Below, in pieces: positions 19,257 to 29,621 of a DNA stretch of 64,000 nt. Made by a program: the position numbers and the translations under genes. How positions within the stretch are numbered: position 1 is the first letter of the stretch; every line of letters begins with the position of its first letter. Source of the DNA: Streptomyces radicis. GTDB lineage: Bacteria > Actinomycetota > Actinomycetes > Streptomycetales > Streptomycetaceae. Under the pieces are notes generated by a model. That model had not been told where the DNA came from, made no database searches, and saw nothing but the letters and a program-made list of their open reading frames with translations. Where the stretch lies: the NCBI RefSeq assembly GCF_003626575.1, contig NZ_RBDY01000004.1, forward strand, positions 248,001-312,000. The letters run 5' to 3'.

Positions 19257-20288
19257 CTACCGCCGGGGCTGGGCGTCCAGGACCTGCTGGAGCGCCTCGA
19301 ACTCCTCGACGCACTTGCCCGAGCCCAGGGCGACCGAGTCCAACGGGTCCTCGGCGATGTGGATCGGCATGCCCGTCTCCTTGCGGAGCCGCTCGTCGAG
19401 GCCGCGCAACAGGGCGCCGCCGCCGGTGAGCACGATGCCGCGGTCCATGATGTCACCCGACAGCTCGGGCGGGCACTTGTCCAACGTGGTCTTGACGGCG
19501 TCCACGATGGCGTTGACCGGCTCCTCCATGGCCTTGCGCACCTCGGCCGACGAGATGACCACCGTCTTGGGCAGGCCGCTGACCAGGTCGCGGCCGCGGA
19601 TCTCGGTGTGCTCGTCCTGGTCCATCTCGTGGGCCGAGCCGATCGTGATCTTGATGCTCTCCGCGGTGCGCTCGCCCAGCAGGAGGCTGTACTCCTTCTT
19701 GATGTGCTGGATGATCGCGTTGTCGAGCTCGTCGCCCGCGACGCGGATCGACTGCGCGGTCACGATGCCGCCGAGCGAGATGACCGCGACCTCCGTCGTG
19801 CCACCGCCGATGTCGACCACCATGTTCCCGGTCGCCTCGTGCACCGGGAGACCCGAGCCGATCGCCGCGGCCATCGGCTCCTCGATGATGTGCACCTGAC
19901 GCGCGCCCGCCTGCGTGGACGCCTCGATCACGGCACGGCGCTCAACGCCCGTGATACCGGAGGGAACACACACCACGACCCGGGGGCGGGCGAGGTAACG
20001 CCGCTTGTGGATCTTCAGGATGAAGTAGCGGAGCATCCGCTCGGTGATCTCGAAGTCGGCGATGACGCCGTCCTTCAGCGGGCGCACCGCCACGATGTTG
20101 CCCGGGGTGCGGCCGATCATCTTCTTCGCGTCGGCGCCGACCGCGAGGATGTTGCCCGTATTGGTGTTGATCGCGACGACCGACGGTTCGTTGAGGACAA
20201 TCCCTCGACCTCTGACGTACACCAGCGTGTTGGCCGTCCCGAGGTCGACTGCCATGTCACGGCCGATGAACGACATATTGTTCGCCAT
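19257..20288 (-). CDS. mreB: Actin-like cell-shape protein MreB
   Basis: 343 aa with the actin-family phosphate loops ([10 protein letters not shown] and [16 protein letters not shown]) and the adenosine motif [13 protein letters not shown]. In Streptomyces MreB assembles at sporulation septa and directs spore-wall thickening. The start is either the ATG at 20288 or the one at 20276 (MSFIGRDM); neither has a good ribosome site. A leader of about 300 bp separates it from ndk, expected to hold the mre promoters. Confidence 0.97.
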   Translation of the reverse strand: MANNMSFIGRDMAVDLGTANTLVYVRGRGIVLNEPSVVAINTNTGNILAVGADAKKMIGRTPGNIVAVRPLKDGVIADFEITERMLRYFILKIHKRRYLARPRVVVCVPSGITGVERRAVIEASTQAGARQVHIIEEPMAAAIGSGLPVHEATGNMVVDIGGGTTEVAVISLGGIVTAQSIRVAGDELDNAIIQHIKKEYSLLLGERTAESIKITIGSAHEMDQDEHTEIRGRDLVSGLPKTVVISSAEVRKAMEEPVNAIVDAVKTTLDKCPPELSGDIMDRGIVLTGGGALLRGLDERLRKETGMPIHIAEDPLDSVALGSGKCVEEFEALQQVLDAQPRR

Positions 20289-20607
20289 AGGGATACATCT
20301 GGCCTTCCAGCTGGAGCGATTTGTGCGGGAGGTCGGCAGGGGTGCGATGAACGACGCGCCTTACGGGTCCCCGCGGGAGCGGGAATGAGGTGGCGTCGAT
20401 GCCATCGTATCCACGGCCGGTCGAACACGGAGCGCCGGAGCGCCGCTTTCGCCATTGTCGGCGGAACGTGGCCCACCCTCCATCATGGTGACGGCGTGTT
20501 CGGGGAACGCGTTCCGCCGTTCGACTGTACGGGTGCGAACAGAAGACTGCATTCAGGCGAACTCTCCGCGCCCCCCGCGGGGGCACCTCACGCGGCACGG
20601 CCGCGGG
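20289..20607 (-). other. mreB upstream region with two ndk-proximal hairpins
   Basis: No gene in 319 bp. Two perfect hairpins lie next to the ndk stop: CGCGGC-ACG-GCCGCG at 20591-20605 and GCCCCC-CGC-GGGGGC at 20570-20584. They probably end ndk transcription. The rest is lower in GC than its neighbours and should hold the mre promoter, but I cannot assign -35/-10 boxes with confidence. Confidence 0.5.
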
Positions 20608-21021
20608 TCAGGCGCCGCCGGGAAAGAAGATCTTCAGCTCGCGCTCGGCCGACTCGTCGGAGTCGGAGGCATGGATCAGATTCTCCCTGACCACGGTGCC
20701 GAAGTCGCCGCGGATGGACCCGGGCGCGGCCGCGATCGGATCGGTCGGCCCCGCCAGCGCGCGCACCCCTTCGACGACCCGCTCGCCCTCGACCACCATC
20801 ACCACGCTCGGCGCCCCGGACATGAACTCGATCAGCGGCTCGTAGAACGGCCGCCCGACGTGCTCGGCGTAATGCGTCTCCAGCGTGGCCCGGTCCAGGG
20901 TGCGCAGCTCGAGCGCGGTGATGGCCCAGCCCGCCTTCCGCTCGATCCGGCCGACGATCTCACCGATCAACCCCCTGGCGACCGCGTCCGGCTTCAGAAG
21001 GACAAGGGTGCGCTGGCTCAT
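20608..21021 (-). CDS. ndk: Nucleoside diphosphate kinase
   Basis: 137 aa, full length. It starts MSQRTLVLLKPDAV and has the active-site phosphohistidine His117 in NLIHASDS. It transfers the gamma-phosphate between nucleoside triphosphates and diphosphates. It lies 88 bp after the DUF4233 gene and upstream of mreB, the standard Streptomyces order. Confidence 0.98.
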   Translation of the reverse strand: MSQRTLVLLKPDAVARGLIGEIVGRIERKAGWAITALELRTLDRATLETHYAEHVGRPFYEPLIEFMSGAPSVVMVVEGERVVEGVRALAGPTDPIAAAPGSIRGDFGTVVRENLIHASDSDESAERELKIFFPGGA

Positions 21022-21109
21022 ATCAGGCGGCTCCTCGAAGAACCTCGAAAACCAAGGGAATAAGGGGGCGTGGGACGCCAGGGAGAGATTACCGGTGCGG
21101 CGACGGCGG

Positions 21110-21466
21110 TCAGCGCACGGGTGCCCCGGCGCCGCTTCCCGCCGCGGCGCGGGCCGCCTTGAGCTGGTCGACGACGCGCCCGTAGTGCACCGAGGCCCAC
21201 CACAGCGCGGCGAACGCGGTGCCGAGCAGGAACATCGCGGGGATGACGAAGCCGCTGGCGACCAGGCCCGCCTGGAGCACCCAGCCGAGCTGCACGCCGC
21301 CGGGTCTGCCGACCATGCCGCACAGCAGCAGCGACAGGACCATCGCCGTCCCGCTGACGGCCCACAGCGTGCCGCTCGGCACGTCCGACGTCCGCATCGC
21401 GACCAGCCCGGCCAGGCCGATCACGATGAACTCGCCGACCAGCGTGGCGGAGCACAGCGTGCGCAT
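21110..21466 (-). CDS. DUF4233 domain-containing membrane protein
   Basis: 118 aa starting MRTLCSATLVGEFIVIGLAG. About four hydrophobic segments, then a short Ala/Gly-rich tail. Its ATG overlaps the folC TGA as ATGA. This small membrane protein regularly follows folC in actinobacteria; its function is unknown. Confidence 0.9.
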   Translation of the reverse strand: MRTLCSATLVGEFIVIGLAGLVAMRTSDVPSGTLWAVSGTAMVLSLLLCGMVGRPGGVQLGWVLQAGLVASGFVIPAMFLLGTAFAALWWASVHYGRVVDQLKAARAAAGSGAGAPVR

Positions 21467-22986
21467 CAGGCGCCCCTCCTCAGCAGCAGCCGGGCCTCGC
21501 CCGCCGTGATGACCGAGCCGGTGACCAGCACCCCGGCCCCGCCGTACTCGTGCTCCTCCTCGGCCAGGGCGATCGCCGCGTCGATGGCGTCGTCGAGGCG
21601 CGGCTCGACGACGACCCGGTCCTCGCCGAACACCTCGACGGCCACGGCGGCCAGCGCGTCGGCGTCCATGGCGCGATGGCTGGCGTTCCGCGTGATGACG
21701 ACCTCGCCGATGACCGGCTCGAACGCCTCGAGCAGGCCCCGCACGTCCTTGCCCTCGCTCGCGCCCACCACGCCGATGAGCCTGCTGAAGCCGAACGCCT
21801 CGGTGACGGCCGCCGCGGTGGCCCTGGCGCCCGCGGGGTTGTGCGCGGCGTCGAGCAGCACCGTCGGGCTGGTGCGCACCACTTCGAGGCGCGCGGGCGA
21901 GGTGACGGAGGCGAACGCCGCCCGCACCACGTCGACGTCGAGCGGGGCCGCGGGTCTGCTCTCGCCCACCCCGAAGAACGCCTCGACCGCGGCGAGCGCC
22001 ACCGCGGCGTTGTGCGCCATGTGCTCGCCGTACAGCGGCAGGAACACCTCGGAGTACTCGCCGCCGAGCCCGCGCAGCGTCAGCATCTGGCCGCCGACCG
22101 CCACCTCGCGGGAGAGCACGCCGAACTCGAGGCCCTCGCGCGCGACCGTCGCGTCCACCTCGACCGCGCGGCGCAGCACCACGGCGGCGGCCTCGACGGT
22201 CTGCTGGGCGAGCACCACGCGGGAGTCGGCCTTGATGATCCCGGCCTTCTCGACGGCGATCGCCTCGGGCGTGTCGCCGAGCCGGTCGGTGTGGTCGAGG
22301 GCGATGGGGGTGAGGACCGCGACCTGGGCGTCCACGACGTTCGTCGCGTCCCATGTGCCGCCCATGCCGACCTCGACCACGGCGACGTCCACGGGGGCGT
22401 CGGCGAACACCGCGTACGCCATGCCCGTGAGCACCTCGAAGAACGACAGGCGGTACCCCTGCTGCTCGTCCACCAGGTCGAGATAGGGCCTGATGTCCTC
22501 GTACGCGGCGACGAAGCGGTCGGCGGGGATCGGCGCGCCGTCCACGCTGATGCGCTCGGTGATCGACTGGACGTGCGGGCTGGCGAACCGCCCCGTGCGC
22601 AGGTCGAATCCCTCGAGCAGCGCCTCGATCATGCGGGCCGTGCTGGTCTTGCCGTTCGTCCCTGTGATGTGGATCGCGGGGTAGGAACGCTGCGGCTGGC
22701 CCAGCACGTCCATCAGGGCCTCGATGCGGACCACCGAGGGGTCGAGCTTGGTCTCGGGCCAGCGCTTGGCCAGCTCGGCCTCCACCTCGCGCAGCGCGCG
22801 GTCGGTCTCGGGGTCGTCGGGCCTGGCCGGCAGGTCCGACGACCGCGCGGGCCCCGCCTGGGTACGCAGGGTGCGGCTGCCCGCCTCGATCACGGCGAGA
22901 TCGGGGTCGCGGTCGCTCTCCGCGGCGACGATCTCCTCGAAGGGATCGCCGGGGTCGGGGGCGCCGGGTGCCGTCTGCTCACTCAC
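21466..22986 (-). CDS. folC: Bifunctional folylpolyglutamate synthase / dihydrofolate synthase
   Basis: 506 aa with an acidic N-terminal extension of about 60 residues, then the Mur-ligase-type ATP loop ITGTNGKTST and the SPHVQSITERI folate loop. It adds glutamate to dihydropteroate and folates. valS lies 31 bp upstream in the same direction, so they are probably cotranscribed. Confidence 0.96.
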   Translation of the reverse strand: MSEQTAPGAPDPGDPFEEIVAAESDRDPDLAVIEAGSRTLRTQAGPARSSDLPARPDDPETDRALREVEAELAKRWPETKLDPSVVRIEALMDVLGQPQRSYPAIHITGTNGKTSTARMIEALLEGFDLRTGRFASPHVQSITERISVDGAPIPADRFVAAYEDIRPYLDLVDEQQGYRLSFFEVLTGMAYAVFADAPVDVAVVEVGMGGTWDATNVVDAQVAVLTPIALDHTDRLGDTPEAIAVEKAGIIKADSRVVLAQQTVEAAAVVLRRAVEVDATVAREGLEFGVLSREVAVGGQMLTLRGLGGEYSEVFLPLYGEHMAHNAAVALAAVEAFFGVGESRPAAPLDVDVVRAAFASVTSPARLEVVRTSPTVLLDAAHNPAGARATAAAVTEAFGFSRLIGVVGASEGKDVRGLLEAFEPVIGEVVITRNASHRAMDADALAAVAVEVFGEDRVVVEPRLDDAIDAAIALAEEEHEYGGAGVLVTGSVITAGEARLLLRRGA

Positions 22987-23017
22987 ACGGCCAGTCTACG
23001 GACGCCCCCTGACACCG

Positions 23018-25648
23018 CTACGGGAGCCTGGCCAGCTGCGCCGTGATCCGCTCGATGTCGGCCCGCGCGGTCTCCTGGCGGGTCCTGATCTTCGCCACGA
23101 CGTGGTCGGGCGCCTTGGCGACGAAGCTGTCGTTCCCGAGCTTGGCGCCGGTCTGGGCCAGCTCCTTCTCGGCGGCTGCCAGGTCCTTGGTCAGCCGCTT
23201 GCGCTCCGCCTCGTAGTCGATGGCGCCCGAGAGGTCGAGCGCGACCGTCGCGCCGCCGACGGGCAGCGTGGCCGTTGCGGAGAAGCCCTCGCCCGGCGCG
23301 GTGAGGCGCAGCAGGGCGCGAACGGCCTCCTCGTGCGCCGCCAGGCCGCTGCCCGACAGGTCGAGCGAGGCGGGGACCCGCTGGCCCGGCTGGAGGCCCT
23401 GGTCGGCGCGGAACCTGCGGACCTCGGTGACCAGCTGCTTGACGGCCTCGATCTCCCGCTCGGCGTCGGCGTCGCGGAAGCCCGGGTCGGTGGGCCACGC
23501 GGCGACGACGACGGACTCGCCGCCCGTGAGCGTCGTCCACAGCTCATCGGTGACAAAAGGGACGACCGGGTGCAGCAGGCGCAGCGTCGTGTCGAGGACC
23601 TCGCCGAGGACCCTGCGGGCCGCGTCGGCGGGCGGCCCGCCCGCGGCGAACGTCGTCTTGCTCAGCTCGACGTACCAGTCGAAGACCTCGTCCCACGCGA
23701 AGTGGAAGAGCGCGTCGCTCAGCTTGGCGAACTGGTAGTCCTCGTAGTAGGCGTCGACCTCGGCGACCACCGCGCCGAGCCGGGAGAGGATCCAACGGTC
23801 GGCCGGGGACAGCTCGTCGGCGGACGGCAGAGGGCCTTCGACGGTCGCGCCGTTGAGCAGGGCGAAGCGGGTGGCGTTCCAGATCTTGTTCGCGAAGTTC
23901 CGGGAGGCCTGGACCCAGTCCTCGCCGATCGGGACGTCGACGCCGGGGTTGGCGCCACGGGCCAGCGTGAAACGGACCGCGTCGGAGCCGTAGGTGTCCA
24001 TCCAGTCGAGCGGATCGACCGCGTTCCCGAAGGACTTGGACATCTTCTTGCCGAACTGGTCGCGGACCATGCCGTGCAGCGCGACCGTGCGGAACGGGGG
24101 GACGCCGTCCATCGCGTAGGTGCCGAACATCATCATCCTGACGACCCAGAAGAAGAGGATGTCGTACCCGGTGACCAGCGTGGAGTTGGGGTAGAACGTC
24201 GCGAGGCTCTCGGTCTTCTCCGGCCAGCCCAGCGTGGAGAACGGCCACAGCGCCGAGGAGAACCACGTGTCGAGGACGTCGGTCTCCTGGTGCCAGCCCT
24301 CACCCGAGGGCGGCTCCTCGTCGGGGCCGACGCACACGGTCTCGCCATCGGGCCCGTGCCAGACGGGGATGCGGTGGCCCCACCACAGCTGGCGCGAGAT
24401 GCACCAGTCGTGCATGTGGTCGACCCACTCGAAGTACCGCGACGCCATGTCCTTGGGGTGGATGGTGACGCGGCCCTCGCGGACCGCGTCGCCCGCCGCC
24501 CTGGCCAGCGGGTCGACCTTGACCCACCACTGCATGGAGAGCCGGGGCTCGACGGTGGTCTTGCAGCGCGAGCAGTGGCCCACGGAGTGCCGGTAGGGGC
24601 GCTTCTCGTCGACGACGCGCCCCTCGGCGCGCAGCGCGCCCACGATGGCGGAGCGCGCCTCCAGGCGGTCAAGTCCCAGGAACGGCCCATGGACCGTGAT
24701 CGCCGCGTGCTCGTCCATGATCGTGAGCTGCGGCAGCCCGTGACGGCGGCCGATCTCGAAGTCGTTGGGGTCGTGGGCCGGGGTGACCTTGACCGCGCCC
24801 GTGCCGAACTCCGGGTCGACGTGCGGGTCGGCGACGACCGGGATCGTGCGGTCGGTCAGCGGCAGCTTGATCTCGCGGCCGACCAGGTGCGCGTAACGGG
24901 GGTCGTCGGGGTGGACCGCGACGGCGGTGTCGCCCAGCATCGTCTCGGCCCGGGTCGTCGCGACGACGAGCGAGTCCTCGCCGTCGCCGTACCGGATGGA
25001 GACCAGCTCGCCGTCGTCCTCCTGGTACTCGACCTCGATGTCGGAGATGGCGGTCAGGCAGCGCGGACACCAGTTGATGATGCGCTCGGCGCGGTAGATC
25101 AGGCCGTCGTCGTGCAGCCGTTTGAAGATCGTGCGGACGGCGCGCGAGAGGCCCTCGTCCATCGTGAAGCGCTCACGCGACCAGTCGACGCCGTCGCCGA
25201 GGCGCCGCATCTGCCCCGAGATCTGGCCGCCCGAGTCGGCCTTCCAGCGCCAGACCCGCTCGACGAACGCCTCGCGGCCCAGGTCGTGCCGGGACTTGCC
25301 CTCCTTGGCGAGCTCGCGCTCCACGACGTTCTGCGTGGCGATGCCCGCGTGGTCCATGCCGGGCTGCCACAGCGTCTCGTACCCCTGCATGCGCTTGCGG
25401 CGCGTGAGGGCGTCGATCAGCGTGTGCTCGAAGGCGTGGCCGAGGTGCAGGCTGCCCGTGACGTTCGGCGGGGGGATGACGATCGTGTACGGCTCTTTGT
25501 CGCTTTTCGCGTGCGCCGCGAAATACCCGCGCTCCACCCAGCGCTCGTACAGCTTCCCCTCTACATCGGCCGGCGTGTACTGCGTCGGCAGATCGGCGGG
25601 GGCGCTTGCGGGCCCGGTCGTGCCGGGCGGCTGGGTGTTCTGGGTCAC
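23018..25648 (-). CDS. valS: Valyl-tRNA synthetase
   Basis: 876 aa, class I synthetase. HLGH (the HIGH box) is at residues 68-71 and KMSKS at 535-539. The CP1 editing region lies between them and the C-terminal tRNA-binding coiled coil is at about 810-876 ([22 protein letters not shown]). It charges tRNA-Val. No T-box is visible in the 129 bp upstream, which is shared with the divergent secreted-protein gene. Confidence 0.98.
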   Translation of the reverse strand: MTQNTQPPGTTGPASAPADLPTQYTPADVEGKLYERWVERGYFAAHAKSDKEPYTIVIPPPNVTGSLHLGHAFEHTLIDALTRRKRMQGYETLWQPGMDHAGIATQNVVERELAKEGKSRHDLGREAFVERVWRWKADSGGQISGQMRRLGDGVDWSRERFTMDEGLSRAVRTIFKRLHDDGLIYRAERIINWCPRCLTAISDIEVEYQEDDGELVSIRYGDGEDSLVVATTRAETMLGDTAVAVHPDDPRYAHLVGREIKLPLTDRTIPVVADPHVDPEFGTGAVKVTPAHDPNDFEIGRRHGLPQLTIMDEHAAITVHGPFLGLDRLEARSAIVGALRAEGRVVDEKRPYRHSVGHCSRCKTTVEPRLSMQWWVKVDPLARAAGDAVREGRVTIHPKDMASRYFEWVDHMHDWCISRQLWWGHRIPVWHGPDGETVCVGPDEEPPSGEGWHQETDVLDTWFSSALWPFSTLGWPEKTESLATFYPNSTLVTGYDILFFWVVRMMMFGTYAMDGVPPFRTVALHGMVRDQFGKKMSKSFGNAVDPLDWMDTYGSDAVRFTLARGANPGVDVPIGEDWVQASRNFANKIWNATRFALLNGATVEGPLPSADELSPADRWILSRLGAVVAEVDAYYEDYQFAKLSDALFHFAWDEVFDWYVELSKTTFAAGGPPADAARRVLGEVLDTTLRLLHPVVPFVTDELWTTLTGGESVVVAAWPTDPGFRDADAEREIEAVKQLVTEVRRFRADQGLQPGQRVPASLDLSGSGLAAHEEAVRALLRLTAPGEGFSATATLPVGGATVALDLSGAIDYEAERKRLTKDLAAAEKELAQTGAKLGNDSFVAKAPDHVVAKIRTRQETARADIERITAQLARLP

Positions 25649-25777
25649 GGCGCAAGTCTACGAGGCGGGATGTCTCAACTTCGAATCGGATTCCGCACGG
25701 TCGGCTTTGACGCGTTCCCCCGGCGCCACGAGGATCGGCGGGCCACATGGCCTCAGCATTCCCAGGGGGAACCTTCC

Positions 25778-26776
25778 ATGAGTCATCAGCAGCCCGGCCC
25801 CTACGGCCCCCCGCCGCCAGGACCGCCGCCGGGACCGCCGCCGGGACCGCCGCCGCCCGGGGCATACCCGGGGCAGCCGCCCTACGGCCCGCCCGGCGGC
25901 CACCCGCCCGCGCGGAAGAAGAACGGCCCGCTCGTCATCGGCGTGCTGGTCGCGGTGGCCGTGGTCGGCGGCGGCCTCTTCCTCACCCTCGGCGGGGACG
26001 ACGACGGCGGCGTCTCGGACGACGGCAAGAAGTACGTCCTGACCGCGCCCGAGACCATCGCCGACCTGTCCTTCATGGTCGAGATCCCGGAGGCGTTCTC
26101 GGAGTCGGACGCCTCGGACCTGGGCGTCGAGCGCGAGGGCGAGGCGGGCGGGATGTACCGCTCCGCGGGCCCGACCGAGCCAGGCGTCGTCGGGGGCATC
26201 CAGTACGCGGGGATGTACGGCACGGTCGATGCCCCCGAGGAGGCGGTGGACCTCTTCTTCTCCTCGGGGGCGGGCACGTTCACCGAGGGCGGCACGACAC
26301 AACTGACCGGGAGCGTCGAGTCGGTGTCGCCCGAAGGGCTCGACAACGCCGTCATGAAGTGCCAGCTGCTCGAGGTCGTCGAGCCCGTGCCCGGCTACAC
26401 GTCGACGGCTCCGCTGTGCGCGTGGGCGGACTTCGACACGTTCGCGTTCGTGCTGGTCGACCGGAACACCGGCGGCGAGAGCGACCAGGTCGAGGAGGGC
26501 CTGTCCATCGACGCGGGCGCCGACTTCGCCGCCCAGGTGCGCGAGGCGGTGCTCCAGGAGGTGCCGGGCGGCGACTCGGGCGGCGAGCGCCAACTCCCCG
26601 GTGGGGAGGGCGACTCGGGGGACTCCGGCGGGAGCTCGGACGACGGCGTCGTCGAACTCCCGTGGGGCGAGAACGACTCGGGTGGCTCGGGCAGCTACGA
26701 GGAGGAGCTCCCCGACATCGAGATCCCCGGGCCGAGCCTCGACCAGGGCGGCGCGTCGGGCGAGGTCTTCGGCTGA
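25778..26776 (+). CDS. Proline-rich membrane-anchored extracellular protein (paralogue 1)
   Basis: 332 aa. Residues 1-47 are a Pro/Gly/Tyr-rich cytoplasmic segment (repeats of PPPGPP). One membrane helix (about 51-70) follows, and then an acidic extracellular domain with a conserved pair of cysteines (MKCQ and LCAWADF). The last 70 residues are Gly/Ser/Asp-rich. ATG at 25778 with AGGGGGA upstream. It resembles the next gene in layout and cysteine motifs, so the two are tandem paralogues. Function unknown; a cell-envelope sensor or anchor is possible. Confidence 0.85.
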   Translation: MSHQQPGPYGPPPPGPPPGPPPGPPPPGAYPGQPPYGPPGGHPPARKKNGPLVIGVLVAVAVVGGGLFLTLGGDDDGGVSDDGKKYVLTAPETIADLSFMVEIPEAFSESDASDLGVEREGEAGGMYRSAGPTEPGVVGGIQYAGMYGTVDAPEEAVDLFFSSGAGTFTEGGTTQLTGSVESVSPEGLDNAVMKCQLLEVVEPVPGYTSTAPLCAWADFDTFAFVLVDRNTGGESDQVEEGLSIDAGADFAAQVREAVLQEVPGGDSGGERQLPGGEGDSGDSGGSSDDGVVELPWGENDSGGSGSYEEELPDIEIPGPSLDQGGASGEVFG

Positions 26777-26948
26777 CCGCGAACCGGCCGCGAACCGGCC
26801 GCAAACCCCGTACGGGCCCCGGGAGATGCTCCGCGTGACGGGCCCCGAGGAGCAGAACGGGCGTGCCGCGTGAATGTACAGCGAGGCATCTCGTCGGACA
26901 GGATGTGCGCAGTAGTGCGTATATCCAGGTTCCTCGAGGGGGAGCATC

Positions 26949-27983
26949 ATGAGTTACAACCAGCCGGGCCCCTACGGCCAGCAACCTGGCCAGCCCGGCC
27001 CGTACGGGGCGCAGCCGCCGCAGGGTCCGCCACCCGGCGGCGGAAGCCCGTACGGCCAGGGCGGGGCACCGGGCTCCCCGGGCTATGGCTTCCCGCAGCA
27101 GCAGCCGGGCCCGCCCGCGCCGCCGCAGGGCGCGCCCTACGGTCAGCCGCAGGCGCCCGGCCCCTACGGCCAGCAGCCGCCGCCTGGCCAGTACCCGCCG
27201 CAGGGGCAGTACCCGCCGCCGGGCCAGGGCGGCTACCCAGGCGGCCCGCCCCCGCCAGGCCCCGCCAAGAACAGGACGCCGCTCATCGTCGTCGCGGTCG
27301 TCGCCGCACTCGCCGTGGTCGGCGGTGGGGCGTTCTTCCTGCTGAGCGGTGACGACGGCGGCGCCACCGGCGCCCCGAGCGACGACGGCACGGCGTACAC
27401 GCTCGCCCTGCCGGACTCCAGCGGCGAGTTCACGCGCGACGGGGATCTCGGTGGCATGGACCTGCCCTCCGACGAGGAGCAGGCGGAGCTCGGCCTGTCC
27501 GAGATGGAGGGCGACAGCGCGGCCTTCGCGAACGTCGCCCTGAGCGACGACATCCCCGAGCCCGGCGGCATCATCGCCATGGTCGGCGGCATGTGGGGCG
27601 ACGTCCCCGACCCCGAGGCGGGCGTCGACGCCCTCTTCGGCCTGGCCACCGAGGAGGCCAACGCCGAGGACAGCGAGATCCGGCTCGAGGGCGAGCCGTC
27701 CGACTTCTCGAACGACGACGCGTACCTGAAGTGCCAGATCGGGCGCGGCGCCGAGGATGACCCGTCGCTTGGCTACCCCGTGCAGGCCACGATCTGCGCG
27801 TGGGCCGACTACAGCACGATGGGCATCGTGCTGTTCCAGAGCACCCCGGAGTTTCCCGCGGACTTCGACCCGACCACGGCGACCGAGATGCCCGAGATGG
27901 ACTCCCCCGAGCCGCCGAGCCTGGCGGACGCCGCCGAGATCACCCGGCAGTTCCGCGCGGACTCCGTGGTGGAGGTCGGCTGA
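26949..27983 (+). CDS. Proline-rich membrane-anchored extracellular protein (paralogue 2)
   Basis: 344 aa. A longer Gln/Pro/Gly/Tyr-rich N terminus (about 1-105, repeats of GPYGQ), one membrane helix (about 111-133), then an extracellular domain with the same cysteine pattern as paralogue 1 (LKCQ and ICAWADY). The ATG at 26949 is preceded by AGGGGGAGC. The gene ends inside an 18-bp tandem duplication that repeats its last codons and stop. The strong hairpin at 28022-28068 ends it. Confidence 0.85.
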   Translation: MSYNQPGPYGQQPGQPGPYGAQPPQGPPPGGGSPYGQGGAPGSPGYGFPQQQPGPPAPPQGAPYGQPQAPGPYGQQPPPGQYPPQGQYPPPGQGGYPGGPPPPGPAKNRTPLIVVAVVAALAVVGGGAFFLLSGDDGGATGAPSDDGTAYTLALPDSSGEFTRDGDLGGMDLPSDEEQAELGLSEMEGDSAAFANVALSDDIPEPGGIIAMVGGMWGDVPDPEAGVDALFGLATEEANAEDSEIRLEGEPSDFSNDDAYLKCQIGRGAEDDPSLGYPVQATICAWADYSTMGIVLFQSTPEFPADFDPTTATEMPEMDSPEPPSLADAAEITRQFRADSVVEVG

Positions 27984-28001
27984 GTGGTGGAGGTCGGCTG
28001 A
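27966..28001 (+). repeat. Perfect 18-bp tandem duplication spanning a stop codon
   Basis: GTGGTGGAGGTCGGCTGA occurs at 27966-27983 and again, directly abutting, at 27984-28001. The first copy encodes the last five residues and TGA of the upstream gene. The second would encode Val-Val-Glu-Val-Gly-stop in the same frame. Confidence 0.95.
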
Positions 28002-28021
28002 CCCCGCCGCCGCTCGGGCGT

Positions 28022-28068
28022 GGACAAGGGCCCTGACCGCCTCGTCGAGGTGGTCAGGGCCCTTGTCC
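28022..28068. terminator. Strong bidirectional terminator hairpin
   Basis: A 22-bp stem with one G-U or C-A mismatch and a 3-nt loop (GTC) lies between the convergent gene at 26949-27983 and clpX. Arms begin GGACAAGGGCCCTGACC and end with its complement. It is one of the two strongest hairpins I found in the window and can serve both strands. Confidence 0.85.
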
Positions 28069-28098
28069 GTGGGTCAATCCATGGGGGCCGGCGCGGGC

Positions 28099-29406
28099 TC
28101 AGGCGGTCTTCTCGTGCGGCGGCGCGGTGGTGCCGCGCTGCTGCTTGGTCAGCCGGGAGCGGGGGACCAGCGTGGGGTTCACGTTGGAGCGCACGACGTC
28201 CTCCGTGATCAGCACCTGGCCGACGTCCTGGCGCGATGGCACCTCGTACATCACCGACATCAGGACCTCCTCCATGATCGCGCGGAGGCCGCGGGCGCCC
28301 GTGCCGCGCAGGATCGCCTGGTCGGCGATGGCCTCGAGGGCGGGGAGGTTGAACTCGAGCTCGACGCCGTCCAGCTCGAAGAGCCGCTGGTACTGCTTGA
28401 CCAGGGCGTTCCTCGGCTCGATCAGGATGCGGAGCAGCGCCTCCTGGTCGAGGTTGTGCACGGACGTGATGATCGGCAGGCGGCCGATGAACTCGGGGAT
28501 CATGCCGTACTTGACCAGGTCCTCGGGGAGGGCGTCGGTCAGCAGCTGGGCGGAGTCGCGGTCGCGCTTGGACCGCAGGTCCGCGCCGAAGCCGATGCCG
28601 CGGGCGCCCGAGCGGGCCCTGATGATGTCGTCGAGCCCAGCGAAGGCGCCGCCCACGATGAAGAGAACGTTCGAGGTGTCGATCTGGAGGAACTCCTGGT
28701 GCGGGTGCTTGCGCCCGCCCTGCGGCGGCACCGCGGCCGTGGTGCCCTCCAGGATCTTCAGCAGCGCCTGCTGAACGCCCTCGCCCGAGACATCGCGCGT
28801 GATCGAGGGGTTCTCGCTCTTGCGGGCGACCTTGTCGATCTCGTCGATGTAGATGATCCCCTGCTCGGCCTTCTTGATGTCGTAATCGGCGGCCTGGATG
28901 AGCTTGAGCAGAATGTTCTCGACGTCCTCGCCCACGTATCCCGCCTCGGTGAGGGCGGTCGCATCGGTGATCGCGAACGGGACGTTCAGCATGCGGGCGA
29001 GCGTCTGGGCCAGCAGCGTCTTCCCCGAGCCCGTGGGGCCGAGGAGCAGGATGTTGGACTTGCCGACCTCGATCTCCTCGTCACGGGACTGGCCGGTGTC
29101 CACCTCGCTGGCGCGCACGCGCTTGTAGTGGTTGTACACGGCGACGGAGAGCGCCTTCTTGGCGTCCTCCTGGCCGACCACATAGCTCTCGAGGAAGTCG
29201 TAGATCTCGCGCGGCTTCGGGAGCTCGCTGAGATCCGAGTCGGGCGACTCGGCCAGCTCCTCCTCGATGATCTCGTTGCAGAGATCGATGCACTCGTCGC
29301 AGATATAGACCCCCGGGCCTGCGATGAGCTTCTTCACCTGCTTCTGGCTCTTTCCGCAGAACGAGCACTTGAGCAGATCGCCGCCATCACCGATGCGTGG
29401 TGCCAC
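28099..29406 (-). CDS. clpX: ATP-dependent Clp protease ATP-binding subunit ClpX
   Basis: 435 aa from the GTG at 29406. This matches the usual family start ([18 protein letters not shown]), and AAGGGGAAG lies upstream; the open frame extends a further 39 codons without family similarity. N-terminal C4 zinc-binding domain (CSFC and CDEC), Walker A GPTGSGKT, Walker [10 protein letters not shown], sensor and IGF loop IGFG. It unfolds substrates for the ClpP1P2 peptidase encoded upstream. Confidence 0.97.
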   Translation of the reverse strand: MAPRIGDGGDLLKCSFCGKSQKQVKKLIAGPGVYICDECIDLCNEIIEEELAESPDSDLSELPKPREIYDFLESYVVGQEDAKKALSVAVYNHYKRVRASEVDTGQSRDEEIEVGKSNILLLGPTGSGKTLLAQTLARMLNVPFAITDATALTEAGYVGEDVENILLKLIQAADYDIKKAEQGIIYIDEIDKVARKSENPSITRDVSGEGVQQALLKILEGTTAAVPPQGGRKHPHQEFLQIDTSNVLFIVGGAFAGLDDIIRARSGARGIGFGADLRSKRDRDSAQLLTDALPEDLVKYGMIPEFIGRLPIITSVHNLDQEALLRILIEPRNALVKQYQRLFELDGVELEFNLPALEAIADQAILRGTGARGLRAIMEEVLMSVMYEVPSRQDVGQVLITEDVVRSNVNPTLVPRSRLTKQQRGTTAPPHEKTA

Positions 29407-29595
29407 GAGGTGCTTCCCCTTCGCCTGCGCACCGCCGGGAGACGGTGCACTGATGCCTTCTGAAGACGACGGTACCTTGTCGCCGGGGCGCAGTGGCCCC
29501 CCTTGACGGGAATCCCCCTCCACGGGGCCTTCCCGCCAAAAGGGGGTGGGCCGGTCGTCCTCTTGCGTTGTCGTGTGCCGTGATGCTGTGCGCGG

Positions 29596-29621
29596 GCCTG
29601 TTCAGGCCGATTCAGTCGGCC
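29596..29621 (-). terminator. Two overlapping hairpins at the clpP2 stop
   Basis: GGCCGA-TTCAG-TCGGCC (29605-29621) has the clpP2 stop in its loop. GGCCTG-TT-CAGGCC (29596-29609) overlaps it by five bases, so only one can form at a time. They lie about 190 bp before the clpX start and could set the clpX to clpP2 ratio by partial termination. Confidence 0.4.

Noticed and set aside
22724..25777. Long plus-strand frame opposite folC and valS
   Set aside because: Only the part from 25778 is real; the rest lies opposite well-conserved genes and has no motifs.
29407..29523. N-terminal extension of ClpX by 39 codons
   Set aside because: The extension has no ClpX similarity; the GTG at 29406 matches the family start and has an upstream ribosome site.
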